DNA of 64,000 nucleotides from Deinococcus arcticus (lineage in GTDB: Bacteria > Deinococcota > Deinococci > Deinococcales > Deinococcaceae): contig NZ_PYSV01000018.1 in assembly GCF_003028415.1 (NCBI RefSeq), forward strand, positions 1 to 64,000, read 5' to 3'. Below the pieces are notes generated by a model that had not been told where the DNA came from, ran no database searches, and saw nothing but the letters and a program-made list of their open reading frames with translations. Each line of letters starts with the position of its first letter. Within the stretch, counting starts at the first letter, position 1. Below, piece after piece: positions 1 through 9,027 of the stretch. The position numbers and the translations under genes are program-made.

Positions 1-379
<379 letters not shown>

Positions 380-383
<4 letters not shown>

Positions 384-1051
384 AGGGTCTCCTGGGCACG
401 GGGGGCAGGGGCAGAGGGGGCGGCATCGGGTGCGGGCGCAGGAGCGCCGCGCAGACGGAAGGTGCTGACCGTGTCGTGAATGGGGCCGGTCTTGCGCAGA
501 ATGGAGCGGAACAGCGTGACCTGCGCAGCCTGCCAGCCCTGCGGGAACAGCAGGGGCGGCACGCGCGGCGCCGGGCCCTTCTTGCGCGCCAGGGTCACGT
601 GGGCCTTGAAGGGCAGGTCGTCGGTCTTCACGCCCAGCTCGTTCAGGCCCTCGCGCAGGGCGGCGGCCAGCTCGTTCAGGCCCTCGCCCTCCACCTTCAC
701 AAACCACACGCGGGGGCTGCCTTCGTTGGGAAAGTAGCCGGTGCCGCGCAGCTTCAGGTGCAGTGGGGCAAGGCCCTGGGTCAGCCGGGTCCCCAGACGC
801 TTCAGGTCATCCACGCGTTCGGGCGGCACTGCTGGCAGGTACGCCAGGGTCACATGAAACTGATCGGCGGGCACCGCGCGCCAGTTGCCGCGCAGCTTAC
901 CCTGGGCGCCTTGCAGGGCCGGGGCCAGATCGGCGGGCACCTTCAGGGCGTAGAACAGACGCAGGGTGCTGGGCTTGTGGGCGGCGGGCGGAGCAGTGTC
1001 CCGGGGGGGCGCCGGGCGGCGGGGGGCAGCTTTGACCTTCACGCCGACCAT
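380..1051 (-). CDS. thpR: RNA 2',3'-cyclic phosphodiesterase (LigT family)
   Basis: Two-histidine (2H) phosphoesterase. Family members open 2',3'-cyclic phosphates to 2'-phosphates and can ligate tRNA halves in vitro. The two HxTx signatures are visible as HVTLAYL (about residue 66) and HVTLARKK (about 150). The N-terminus and the C-terminal Pro/Ala tail are low-complexity extensions. The ATG at 1051 has GGAGG immediately adjacent, whereas the in-frame GTG at 1042 has the same GGAGG 9 nt upstream and overlaps the cinA stop as GTGA. The shorter start (about 220 aa) is therefore at least as likely. Middle gene of cinA-thpR-recA. Confidence 0.93.
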
Positions 1052-2259
1052 CCTCCGGGCCGCAGGCCCCGCAGGGCAAGCCCCAGGGCCCAGACTGCCG
1101 CCCGGTCGCGCACCTGCGCCGCGTCGCCGGGCCAGTTCAGGCTAAAGGTGCGCGCCTCGCCCTCGCCGGTGTCCAGCGCCGCGTGGGTCTGTCCGGTGCC
1201 CTCGCCAGCGGTGCAGGCCACCACCGCCAGCCCCACCTGGGCACCCAGGTGTTCACGGGCGCCCGCCGCCAGTTCCCGCGCGGCCTGCTCGCTGTACAGG
1301 CCCTGATCGTGCAGGGTGACCGGGGTCAGGCCCAGCGTGATCAGGCGGCGGTGGTCCTGGGTGACAGCGGCGTCCAGAAAACCGCGCTGGTCGGCCAGCA
1401 GGGTACACAGCACGCCGCCGCTGCCCGCTTCAATGACGCCCAGCGTGCGGCTGCCCAGGGCGGCCTGCACCGCGCCCGGCAGGGTCTGGTCGTCCTCGCC
1501 CCAGGTCCACTTTTTCAGCGCCGCGCGCACCTGCTCGCGCACAGGGTTCAGCAGGGCCTGGGCCTGGGCTTCGGTGGGGGCGCTGGCGGCCACGCGCACG
1601 TCCACGCCAGTGCGGCGGGCATAGGTGGCCACGCTGGGGTTGGCCTGCCGGGTCAGGTCGCCCAGCAGCTCCGCCACGTTGCTTTCGCCAATTCCCTGGG
1701 TATGAAGGGTGGTGTGCAGCAGCGCGGCGCCCGGCAGCGGCAGACGGGGCAGCACCTGCTCGCGCCACATCCTGTGCATCTCCCGGGGTGGGCCGGGCAG
1801 GGCCACGATCAGCCGGTCTTTGCCCTCCCAGACGGTGCGGACAAACCAGCCCGGCGCGGTGCCCACCGGGTTGGGCAGGGCCTCGGCCGAGGGAATCAGC
1901 CACGCCTGCTTGCGGTTGATCTCGGGCATGGCGCGGCCACGCGACTCGAACAGCCCGCGCAGCGTGGCCAGGAGGTGGGGGTCGACTTCGGGGGTTTCCT
2001 GCAGCGCGGCGGCAATCGCCTCGCGCGTCAGGTCGTCGTCGGTGGGGCCCAGGCCGCCGCCCAGCAGCAGCAGGTCAGCGCGGCCCAGGGCCGTGTGAAT
2101 GGCGTCTTTGAGGCGGTGCAGGTTGTCGCCCAGCACAGACTTGCGGTGCAGGGTCACGCCGCGCCCGGCCAGTTCACGGGCCAGGAACGCCGCGTTGCTG
2201 TCAACAATTTCGCCGAACAGCAGTTCTGTTCCTACACTGATAATTTCTGCTATAGGCAT
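1039..2259 (-). CDS. cinA: CinA family protein (NMN deamidase / ADP-ribose pyrophosphatase type)
   Basis: About 406 aa, the usual length for full CinA. The N-terminal MoaB/MoeA-like (COG1058) domain starts MPIAEIISVGTELLFGEIVDSNA and contains LLLGGGLGPTDDDLTRE and ALPGPPREM. The C-terminal CinA/PncC domain is more divergent, with IEAGSGG in place of the usual AESCTGG, so NMN deamidase activity is uncertain. The frame is open far upstream, but the start at 2259 matches the conserved CinA N-terminus and sits 14 nt after a good -10 box. First gene of the recA operon, and hence a damage-regulated position in Deinococcus. Confidence 0.93.
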   Translation of the reverse strand: MPIAEIISVGTELLFGEIVDSNAAFLARELAGRGVTLHRKSVLGDNLHRLKDAIHTALGRADLLLLGGGLGPTDDDLTREAIAAALQETPEVDPHLLATLRGLFESRGRAMPEINRKQAWLIPSAEALPNPVGTAPGWFVRTVWEGKDRLIVALPGPPREMHRMWREQVLPRLPLPGAALLHTTLHTQGIGESNVAELLGDLTRQANPSVATYARRTGVDVRVAASAPTEAQAQALLNPVREQVRAALKKWTWGEDDQTLPGAVQAALGSRTLGVIEAGSGGVLCTLLADQRGFLDAAVTQDHRRLITLGLTPVTLHDQGLYSEQAARELAAGAREHLGAQVGLAVVACTAGEGTGQTHAALDTGEGEARTFSLNWPGDAAQVRDRAAVWALGLALRGLRPGGWSA

Positions 2260-2273
2260 AACAACCTCGGGGC

Positions 2274-2302
2274 AGTATAGGCGAAAGCGAAACACGAGTC
2301 CA
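2274..2302 (-). promoter_or_regulatory. Promoter of the cinA-thpR-recA operon
   Basis: On the minus strand a -35 box TGGACT (2297-2302) and a -10 box TATACT (2274-2279) are separated by 17 nt, and the cinA ATG follows 14 nt later. A partly dyad AT-richer stretch at 2313-2329, upstream of the -35, contains TTGACA and CTATGG. It only weakly resembles the palindromic radiation/desiccation response motif. Confidence 0.6.
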
Positions 2303-2692
2303 GTGTGGATGGCTATGGTTTTGTCAATGGATTGGGGGCGCCAGGAGACTGGGCGGCCAACCTGCCGGTGCTGTCGCCACCAGGGCTGCGCTTGCCACTG
2401 GCCCCCTTCACGCACCTGAAACCTGGTGGCACAAAGGGTCTGTCCGCTGCACTCGCCAGCAGTTGTGACTGCGGTTGGCTGGGCGGCCCCTCTGCTCCAC
2501 GGGTCCGGTTCATCAACGTGGCTGGCCACGGCCCCAGCCCTCAAGCTTGCGTAAGGGCCCACGCGCTTTTTATCCAGCTTCGTGCCCAAAGGCAGGTGAG
2601 CCTCTGTCACAGAGTCAAAGGGCGCGAGGGGTGCGCCCCGGAAGGTACTCCGCCTGAACAGATCAGGCGCAGGGGCGCTCAGCCAGCCTCTC
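2303..2692. other. Intergenic region upstream of the cinA promoter
   Basis: About 390 nt with no convincing gene. Short frames here have low-complexity translations. A small palindrome CTCTGTCACAGAG is at about 2609-2621, and a hairpin CGCCTG/CAGGCG at 2651-2669 could end transcription of the upstream minus-strand acetyltransferase, although it has no U tract. Confidence 0.4.
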
Positions 2693-3166
2693 TCAGGTGT
2701 CCTGCAGCGGCAGCTCGTAGCACAGGCTGTTGTCCATGCCCTCGTAGTAGCCGAAGTTGGGAATACGGCGAAAGCCCGCGCGCTCGTACAGGGCCAGTGC
2801 GGCGGCCTGCTGATCGCCAGTTTCCAGCACCAGGCGGCGGTAACCCGCCGCGCGGCCCCGGGCAATCAGTTCGTGCAGCAGCGCCCGCCCCAGGCCGCAC
2901 CCCCGCGCTCCGGGCACGGTGTACATGCGTTTGACCTCGGCCGAGTCCCTGTCCCAGCGTTTCAGCGCCCCGCAGGCCAGCAGCTTTCCGCCTTCCTCGG
3001 CGGCCAGCAGCACGCAGCCCTCGCCGCTCAGGGTCAGGGGGTCAAAGGGCTCGGTGCGCTCATCGGTGTCCTGGTACAGCTCGCGCAGTTCGCGCTGCTG
3101 GGCGTTCATCAGGGCCTGCACGCGCGGGTCGGTGGGCGGAAGGTCCAGCAGGTGAGGGGTGGGCAT
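2693..3166 (-). CDS. GNAT family N-acetyltransferase
   Basis: 157 aa, the usual size for a single GNAT domain. The acetyl-CoA binding motif A is visible as VPGARGCGLGRALL (R/Q-x-x-G-x-G/A type), followed by helix ARGRAAGYRRLVLETG and the C-terminal motif B segment ALALYERAGFRRI. Acceptor substrate unknown. The start at 3166 is chosen because residues upstream are arginine/proline-rich and unlike the family. It lies alone between the cinA promoter region and a small gene at 3231. The C-terminal NFGYYEGMDNSLCYELPL resembles uncharacterised YjgM/PhnO-like acetyltransferases. Confidence 0.88.
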   Translation of the reverse strand: MPTPHLLDLPPTDPRVQALMNAQQRELRELYQDTDERTEPFDPLTLSGEGCVLLAAEEGGKLLACGALKRWDRDSAEVKRMYTVPGARGCGLGRALLHELIARGRAAGYRRLVLETGDQQAAALALYERAGFRRIPNFGYYEGMDNSLCYELPLQDT

Positions 3167-3230
3167 GGGCCAGCGTAGGCGCAGCTCCCCACCGCGCGCA
3201 AGGCCAGGTCCCGCTTCAGGCCCCCCCGTT

Positions 3231-3560
3231 TCAGGAGGAGACGAGTTCGGCCACCCAGTCGCCGGAGGGCACGCGGTCATCGCGGCTGTGGCCCGTGGCG
3301 CTGGGGTGCTGGGTGAAACGGGCCACGGTCCAGGTGTGTTCCCCCGCACTCAGCAGGTAACTGCCGTGCTCGCCAGGGCCGCTGACCCGGCGGGCGCTGG
3401 TGTGAAAGGTGACCTCTACAGCCGTGCCCACCGGAAGCGCTTCCAGATTGGAGGTGGCAACCTCGCCCCGGAAGGTGCGCTGGGGGTCAGTGGCCTCACC
3501 CTGCCACGCGCCACTCAGGCCCAGGGTCTGCGTTGTGCGGGTCTCTGCCATGCGCTTCAT
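3231..3560 (-). CDS. Small conserved hypothetical protein
   Basis: 109 aa (106 if the second Met at 3551 is used). It is hydrophilic, without signal peptide or membrane segment. The sequence alternates short beta-like stretches (TAVEVTFHTS, GSYLLSAGEHTWTVARF), which suggests a small all-beta domain. No family is recognised. Codon composition matches that of neighbouring genes and the reading frame is clean, so it is probably real. It lies between a GNAT gene and ilvA, all on the minus strand, with more than 60 nt on either side. Confidence 0.6.
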   Translation of the reverse strand: MKRMAETRTTQTLGLSGAWQGEATDPQRTFRGEVATSNLEALPVGTAVEVTFHTSARRVSGPGEHGSYLLSAGEHTWTVARFTQHPSATGHSRDDRVPSGDWVAELVSS

Positions 3561-3705
3561 CTGGCCACGCCGGCCCCTGCGCGGGGTGAGTGGGGCCGCA
3601 GCACCCCTTCATGTGTGACCGGGCGTCCAGACAGCTCCAGCGTCACTGGCCAACCACCCTAAGCCGGGCGGGGTGCCAGCGGAGCAGGCTCAAGCACACC
3701 CGCGC

Positions 3706-5250
<1,545 letters not shown>

Positions 5251-5260
5251 GTGGTCTCCC

Positions 5261-5295
5261 AAAGAAAGGGCCCCCGAGTGTGAAGCTCGGGGGCC
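5261..5295 (-). terminator. Intrinsic terminator in the ilvA leader (attenuator)
   Basis: A 10-bp perfect stem (5286-5295 with 5269-5278, GGCCCCCGAG/CTCGGGGGCC) with a 7-nt loop, followed in the minus direction by CTTTCTTT. It ends only 11 nt before the ilvA ATG. The next gene upstream is divergent, so this cannot be the end of another transcript. It must act within the ilvA leader. Confidence 0.75.
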
Positions 5296-5315
5296 ACAGG
5301 ACAGCGCGCGGGCCG

Positions 5316-5360
5316 TCAGGTCTGAGCCCCTGACCACCGGAGAATTCGCGCCGTCTTCAT
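5316..5360 (-). CDS. Putative ilvA leader peptide
   Basis: A 14-codon ORF encoding MKTARILRWSGAQT. A -10 box TATGCT (5367-5372) lies 6 nt before its ATG, the distance typical of leaderless Deinococcus mRNAs. It is followed within 25 nt by the terminator hairpin in front of ilvA. It contains Thr, Ile and Leu codons (positions 3, 6, 7, 14). Thr is the IlvA substrate and Ile the end product. The number of control codons is low compared with classical ilv leaders, so its regulatory role is inference. Confidence 0.5.
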   Translation of the reverse strand: MKTARILRWSGAQT

Positions 5361-5417
5361 GGAGCGAGCATAGGCCGGGGCTGGAATGTCCGCCTCCGCC
5401 AGGGGTAGACAAGAGCC

Positions 5418-5813
5418 ATGACCCACCTGGGTAAAGCTCTGGCGCCCCGAGGGCTGACGGTACGACTGCTGTCGGCCCGGCGCCGCCGCCTGCGGCCGTT
5501 CGTGGATCTGGGGCCCTTTTTTCTGTTCTTCGGGATTTCCGGGGTAGACCACGGACGCGAGGCGCGGCTTGAGCGCCGCTTCGAGGAGGAATACTACCCG
5601 CATCTGGTGACGCTCAGGCCCTCTGGTTCACTGCCGCCGGGCCGCTACAGTTTTGCCGGCCTGCCCGCCGACGCCAACCGGCGCGGCTGGGCGGTGGAAG
5701 AGGGCGGCCTCGCCCAGGGCGAACTGAGTGAGGACGGCTGGGCCGCCCTGCAGGCGTGGCTGGCGCAGGGTGGGGGAGAGGGCGCGGTGCAGCCTCAGGT
5801 GCTGGACGCCTAG
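5418..5813 (+). CDS. Hypothetical protein
   Basis: 131 aa, no recognised domain. The N-terminus is Arg-rich (LLSARRRRLRPF), followed by a short hydrophobic stretch DLGPFFLFFGIS that is too short for a sure membrane helix, then a basic/acidic segment REARLERRFEEEYYPHLVTL. Transcribed divergently from the ilvA leader. Its stop overlaps the stop of the convergent citE-like gene by 4 nt. TAGACA lies 6 nt before the ATG, consistent with a leaderless start, though the last base deviates from TANNNT. Confidence 0.6.
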   Translation: MTHLGKALAPRGLTVRLLSARRRRLRPFVDLGPFFLFFGISGVDHGREARLERRFEEEYYPHLVTLRPSGSLPPGRYSFAGLPADANRRGWAVEEGGLAQGELSEDGWAALQAWLAQGGGEGAVQPQVLDA

Positions 5814-6658
5814 CGCTTTCCCTGCGCCGCCCAGAGCGCCAGCGTCTCCTGGGCCTCGTCCACATGCATCTGCTCCACCAGGGCCCCCTGAAAGGTGGCC
5901 ACGCTCTGGCCGGCGGCGCGGGCCACGTTCCAGGCGGCAACAAGCGCGCGGGCGGTGTCGGCCTCGGCCTCGCCCACCCCGTAGGCGGCGTGGGCAGGCT
6001 CAATCTGGCCGGGGTGAATCACGGTTTTGCCCGCAAAGCCCAGGGCGCGGCCCTGCGCGCACTCCCGCGCGAAGCCTTCGGGGTCGCGCACGTCGTTGTA
6101 CACCGCGTCCAGGGGCACCCGGCCGCAGGCGCGGGCGGCCAGCACCACCGCGCTCAGGGCGTGCAGCAGTGGCGCCCGGCCAGGGTGGGGCCGGGTGCGC
6201 AGGGCGCGGGCCAGATCATTCGCTCCGGCGATCAGGCCGGCCACCCCGGGCGCGGCGGCAATCGCGGCGGCGTTCAGCACCCCCAGGGGCGTTTCGATCA
6301 TGGCCCAGACAGGGTGCAAGACAGGCTGCGGCCCGGCCAGTGTGGGCGGCGCCTCCACCTTGGGCAGCACCACGCCTCCAAGGGCCGGGTGCGCGGCCAG
6401 GGCCAGATCGTCCTCGTGCCAGGGGGTGCCAGGGGCATTCAGGCGCAGCAGCACCGGCACCGGCCAGGGCTGGGCCAGAGCGGCGCGCACGTGCTCGCGG
6501 GCGCTGGCCTTGTGTTCGGGGGCCACAGCGTCTTCCAGGTCCAGGATCACGGCGTCGGCTCCCAGGGTCCGGGCCTTGTCCAGGGCGCGCGGCTTGTCGC
6601 CCGGCACATACAGCACCGAGCGCCAGGGGCGCGCAGCGAGAGGGGCCTCAGCGCTCAC
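5810..6658 (-). CDS. CitE-like HpcH/HpaI aldolase/citrate lyase family protein
   Basis: 282 aa TIM-barrel lyase that cleaves (or hydrolyses) a CoA thioester such as citryl-, malyl- or citramalyl-CoA. Motifs seen: RSVLYVPGDKPRALDKA at the N-terminus, DAVILDLEDAVAPEHK (metal ligand region), VLLRLNAPGT, WAMIETPLGVLNAAAIA (metal-binding Glu), GANDLARAL and GFAGKTVIHPGQIEP. No citrate lyase alpha or gamma genes are nearby, so it is a stand-alone CitE-like enzyme rather than part of citrate lyase. The start is GTG at 6658, overlapping a small upstream ORF. Confidence 0.9.
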   Translation of the reverse strand: MSAEAPLAARPWRSVLYVPGDKPRALDKARTLGADAVILDLEDAVAPEHKASAREHVRAALAQPWPVPVLLRLNAPGTPWHEDDLALAAHPALGGVVLPKVEAPPTLAGPQPVLHPVWAMIETPLGVLNAAAIAAAPGVAGLIAGANDLARALRTRPHPGRAPLLHALSAVVLAARACGRVPLDAVYNDVRDPEGFARECAQGRALGFAGKTVIHPGQIEPAHAAYGVGEAEADTARALVAAWNVARAAGQSVATFQGALVEQMHVDEAQETLALWAAQGKR

Positions 6659-6743
6659 GGCGCTCCGGGCGAGTGCGGCGGGCGGCGCTGCTGCCCAGCA
6701 GGAAGGGCAGCAGGACCAGCAGGAAGGTCAGGGGGCGTGGCAT
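6648..6743 (-). CDS. Small hydrophobic peptide ORF upstream of the CitE-like gene
   Basis: 31 codons. The N-terminus MPRPLTFLLVLLPFLLGSS is a strongly hydrophobic run after a Pro/Arg start, then comes an Arg-rich tail (RRTRPERRER). CATACT (6750-6755) lies 6 nt before the ATG, the leaderless layout. The ORF runs 11 nt into the GTG start of the CitE-like gene in another frame, so it could be a coupled minicistron or a small membrane peptide. It is too short to be certain. Confidence 0.4.
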   Translation of the reverse strand: MPRPLTFLLVLLPFLLGSSAARRTRPERRER

Positions 6744-6780
6744 AGGGGCAGTATGAAACAGGGGCCTCCAGGTCAGACAC

Positions 6781-6809
6781 AAAAAACCCACTTCACCAAG
6801 GAAGTGGGT
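6781..6809 (-). terminator. Intrinsic terminator of the RIO kinase gene
   Basis: Nine-base stem (ACCCACTTC / GAAGTGGGT) with a 6-nt loop, followed in the minus direction by six T residues. It sits 20 nt after the stop of the kinase gene at 6829. Confidence 0.85.
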
Positions 6810-6828
6810 CCGGCGCGGCGCGTGGCCT

Positions 6829-7725
6829 TCACGGCAGCAGCAGCCGGGGAGTCGGCGCCGGGCCCAGGGCGCGGCGCTGCACCTCGCGCAGGGTGCTCTG
6901 GGCGTCGGCCTGAATGCCGTGCTTGCGGAAGCTGGTCACGAGGCTCTGGGCGTCTCTGGCCAGCAGGTCGTGAAAATGGGGGTTCTGGCGCGTGGTGAGC
7001 TGGGGAAAATCGATGATGGTCACGGTGTCCTCCCACCAGAGAAGGTTGTAGGTGCTGTAGTCGCCGTGGGCGTACCCCAGCCGCAGCAGATCGGCCATAC
7101 CACGCACGCTCTGGTCCCAGGCGCTCTGGGCTTGCTGGGGGCTCAGGGCAGCGTCACTCAGGCGCGGGGCAATCTGGTCTTCGGTGCCAATCAGACGCAT
7201 CAACACGGCGGGGGTGGTCTGGGCGTACTCGAAGGGATGCGGCCCCACCAGGGGTTCGGGGACCGGCAGGCCCGCGTGCCACAGCTGCCACAGGTGGGCG
7301 TACTCGGCGTTCACCCAGCCCTCTTGCAGCATGGCCAGGCCCTTGCGGGTGCGGCCTTCCATGGCCCGCTTGGCGCGGGCGTCCAGAATCACCTGCCCGG
7401 CGCGGTACACGGCGTCGTTCTTGAAAGAGCGGGCTTCCAGGTCGCGGTAGAGCTTGAGCAGCACGCTGCCCCGGGGGCCGCGCGCCACGTAGGCGGTGGC
7501 TTCCTTGCCGCTTTTGAGCTCGGCCACCACTTCGGTGATGTGGCCCAGGTCTTTCAGGCGGCGAATGATGTCGTCTTGCAGGTCGCTGTCTTCGGCCGTC
7601 AGGTCGGCCAGGGCGCGGCGGCCCGCCGGCTTCTTGCGGGGGCGGCGAATGCGGTCTTGCGGCTCGTTGGCATCGTCCCAGAAATCATCCTGGGTCATCC
7701 ACGGTGTCTGTCGCTGGGCGCTCAT
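6829..7725 (-). CDS. RIO-type serine/threonine protein kinase
   Basis: 298 aa cytoplasmic RIO1-like atypical kinase/ATPase. It has the reduced P-loop SGKEATAYVA (about residue 72) and catalytic loop YAHGDYSTYNLLW (HGDxSxxN). The metal-binding motif is IIDFPQ, where Asp replaces the DFG of ordinary kinases. The basic N-terminus (DRIRRPRKKPAGRR) may bind nucleic acid. Archaeal and eukaryotic RIO kinases mature 40S-type ribosomes; the bacterial substrate is unknown. Preceded 15 nt upstream by a 39-codon ORF with an excellent ribosome binding site, and terminated by a clear hairpin. Confidence 0.92.
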   Translation of the reverse strand: MSAQRQTPWMTQDDFWDDANEPQDRIRRPRKKPAGRRALADLTAEDSDLQDDIIRRLKDLGHITEVVAELKSGKEATAYVARGPRGSVLLKLYRDLEARSFKNDAVYRAGQVILDARAKRAMEGRTRKGLAMLQEGWVNAEYAHLWQLWHAGLPVPEPLVGPHPFEYAQTTPAVLMRLIGTEDQIAPRLSDAALSPQQAQSAWDQSVRGMADLLRLGYAHGDYSTYNLLWWEDTVTIIDFPQLTTRQNPHFHDLLARDAQSLVTSFRKHGIQADAQSTLREVQRRALGPAPTPRLLLP

Positions 7726-7740
7726 GGGCGCCCCCGTGGG

Positions 7741-7860
7741 TTACAAGGCTTGGGTGCGCCCGAAGGCAGAGGCGGCCACGGTTGGTGAAACAAAATCACT
7801 CCTGTACGCAGGGACGAAGACTCGGTGGGCAGCGGTCCAGGTGGTTGTGATGTCGGTCAT
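7741..7860 (-). CDS. Small protein encoded upstream of the RIO kinase
   Basis: 39 codons starting MTDITTTWTAAHRVFVPAYR. It has a near-perfect Shine-Dalgarno AAAGGAGG 8 nt upstream and a convincing promoter in front (see 7890-7919), so it is very probably translated. No membrane segment, signal or known family. Its stop lies 15 nt before the RIO kinase ATG, so the two are cotranscribed and the small ORF may deliver ribosomes to the kinase start. It could be a leader peptide or a small partner. Confidence 0.55.
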   Translation of the reverse strand: MTDITTTWTAAHRVFVPAYRSDFVSPTVAASAFGRTQAL

Positions 7861-7889
7861 AGGCAGCACCTCCTTTCGGTGATGGGGTC

Positions 7890-7919
7890 AGCGTAGCAGG
7901 CAAATGCGGCGCCTGTCAC
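7890..7919 (-). promoter_or_regulatory. Promoter of the small ORF-RIO kinase operon
   Basis: GTGACA (7914-7919, 5/6 match to -35) and TACGCT (7890-7895, -10) are separated by 18 nt on the minus strand. The predicted transcript has a short leader that includes the AAAGGAGG site. Confidence 0.6.
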
Positions 7920-7987
7920 GAAGATCTGCGGCGCTAGGCCATCACGCCTAGGGGCCATGACAGATGCAAGGCCGGGCGCAGAACACA

Positions 7988-8016
7988 ACAAAACCGCGCC
8001 CAGGACGGGCGCGGCT
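7988..8016 (-). terminator. Intrinsic terminator of the NMT1-type binding protein gene
   Basis: Stem CCGCGCCC/GGGCGCGG with a short loop, then TTTTGTTGTG in the minus direction, about 15 nt after the stop at 8030. Confidence 0.8.
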
Positions 8017-8029
8017 CTTCTCGGCAGGT

Positions 8030-8977
8030 TTACTTCAGCGTTTTGCTGATGAAGGTGTTGGTGTAGTAATCGGTGGCCCTGGCGCTGGCGGGCAGCTTGC
8101 CCTGCTTGACCAGCGCCGCCACCGCCTTGGTCCACGCCGCTGGATTCATGGCCCCAATGCCGTTGCTCTGCGTATACGGCCCGGTCATCAGCGGCACGCT
8201 GGCGCGCAGCACGTCCAGGCTGCCGCTGCTGCCAAACACCGGCTGCGCCAGCCGGAAGGCGCGCGCGGGGTCGGCCACCGTGAATTTCAGGCCACGCTGC
8301 GCGGCGCGGACCACCTTCCGGGCGAGGTCGCCCTGCAGGCTCTTGCCGCTGCCAATCAGGCCCACGCCCACCATGGGGTAGGCGCCCGTGACATCCAGGG
8401 TGTACACGCGCCGGCCGCTGGTGCGGGCCAGTTGCAGCACGTCGTTGTTGGCGTAGCCCACGGCGGCGTCTACCCGCCCGGCGCGCACGGCGTCCACCTG
8501 GGTAAAGCCGATGCTGCTCAGGCGCACGTCCCTGCCTTCCTGCAGGTCCGCGCTGTCCAGCAGGGCCTGAATGGCGTGGTAGGAACTGCCGAAGGGGCCG
8601 GGCAGGCCAACCGTCAGGCCCCTGAGGTCCTGCACCGTATTCAGCGGCTTCAGGCTGAACACCGTCACCGGGTTTTTCTGGTACATGGTCATCACGTAGC
8701 GCACGTCCGCGCCCTGGTTGCGCGCGAAGATGGCGTCTTCGGGGTCGCCCACCACGAAATCCAGCTTGCCCTGCAGCAGCAGGGGCAGTAGCTGCGAAAC
8801 GTAGCCGTGTTGGTAGGTCACCTTCAGGCCCTCGGCCCCGAAATAGCCCAGTTTGTCGGCCACGTAAAAGGGCGTGAACTGCACGTCGGGGTTGTAGCCC
8901 AGCCCAATGTTCACCGTGCGCTGCGCGGCGGCAGAGCTGGCCAGCAGGCCCAGCAGCAGGAAGGCGGCGCGTCTCAT
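8030..8977 (-). CDS. ABC transporter substrate-binding protein, NMT1/THI5-like
   Basis: 315 aa exported solute-binding protein. Signal peptide MRRAAFLLLGLLASSAAAQ, then the NMT1-type fold with GYNPDVQFTPFYVADKLGYFGAEGL, LDFVVGDPEDAIFARNQG and GLPGPFGSSYHAI. This superfamily binds pyrimidines (HMP), sulfonates or similar ligands. Specificity cannot be read here. No permease or ATPase gene lies beside it in the window, so it is an orphan component, perhaps working with a transporter elsewhere. TATACT (8985-8990) lies 7 nt before the ATG, which supports a leaderless transcript and this start. Confidence 0.88.
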   Translation of the reverse strand: MRRAAFLLLGLLASSAAAQRTVNIGLGYNPDVQFTPFYVADKLGYFGAEGLKVTYQHGYVSQLLPLLLQGKLDFVVGDPEDAIFARNQGADVRYVMTMYQKNPVTVFSLKPLNTVQDLRGLTVGLPGPFGSSYHAIQALLDSADLQEGRDVRLSSIGFTQVDAVRAGRVDAAVGYANNDVLQLARTSGRRVYTLDVTGAYPMVGVGLIGSGKSLQGDLARKVVRAAQRGLKFTVADPARAFRLAQPVFGSSGSLDVLRASVPLMTGPYTQSNGIGAMNPAAWTKAVAALVKQGKLPASARATDYYTNTFISKTLK

Positions 8978-9027
8978 GAGGGCGAGTATAGGGGCGCGGC
9001 GTGACGGGTCTGTGACGGGGAACGCCC

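Noticed and set aside
2313..2516. 67-codon minus-strand ORF upstream of cinA
   Set aside because: Low-complexity, no ribosome site and no conserved features.
2260..2865. N-terminal extension of cinA in the open upstream frame
   Set aside because: It would run through the cinA promoter and precede the conserved MPIAEIISVGTELL start.
5251..5410. T-box riboswitch in the ilvA leader
   Set aside because: The leader is too short and lacks the specifier stem and antiterminator bulge of T-boxes; a peptide leader fits better.
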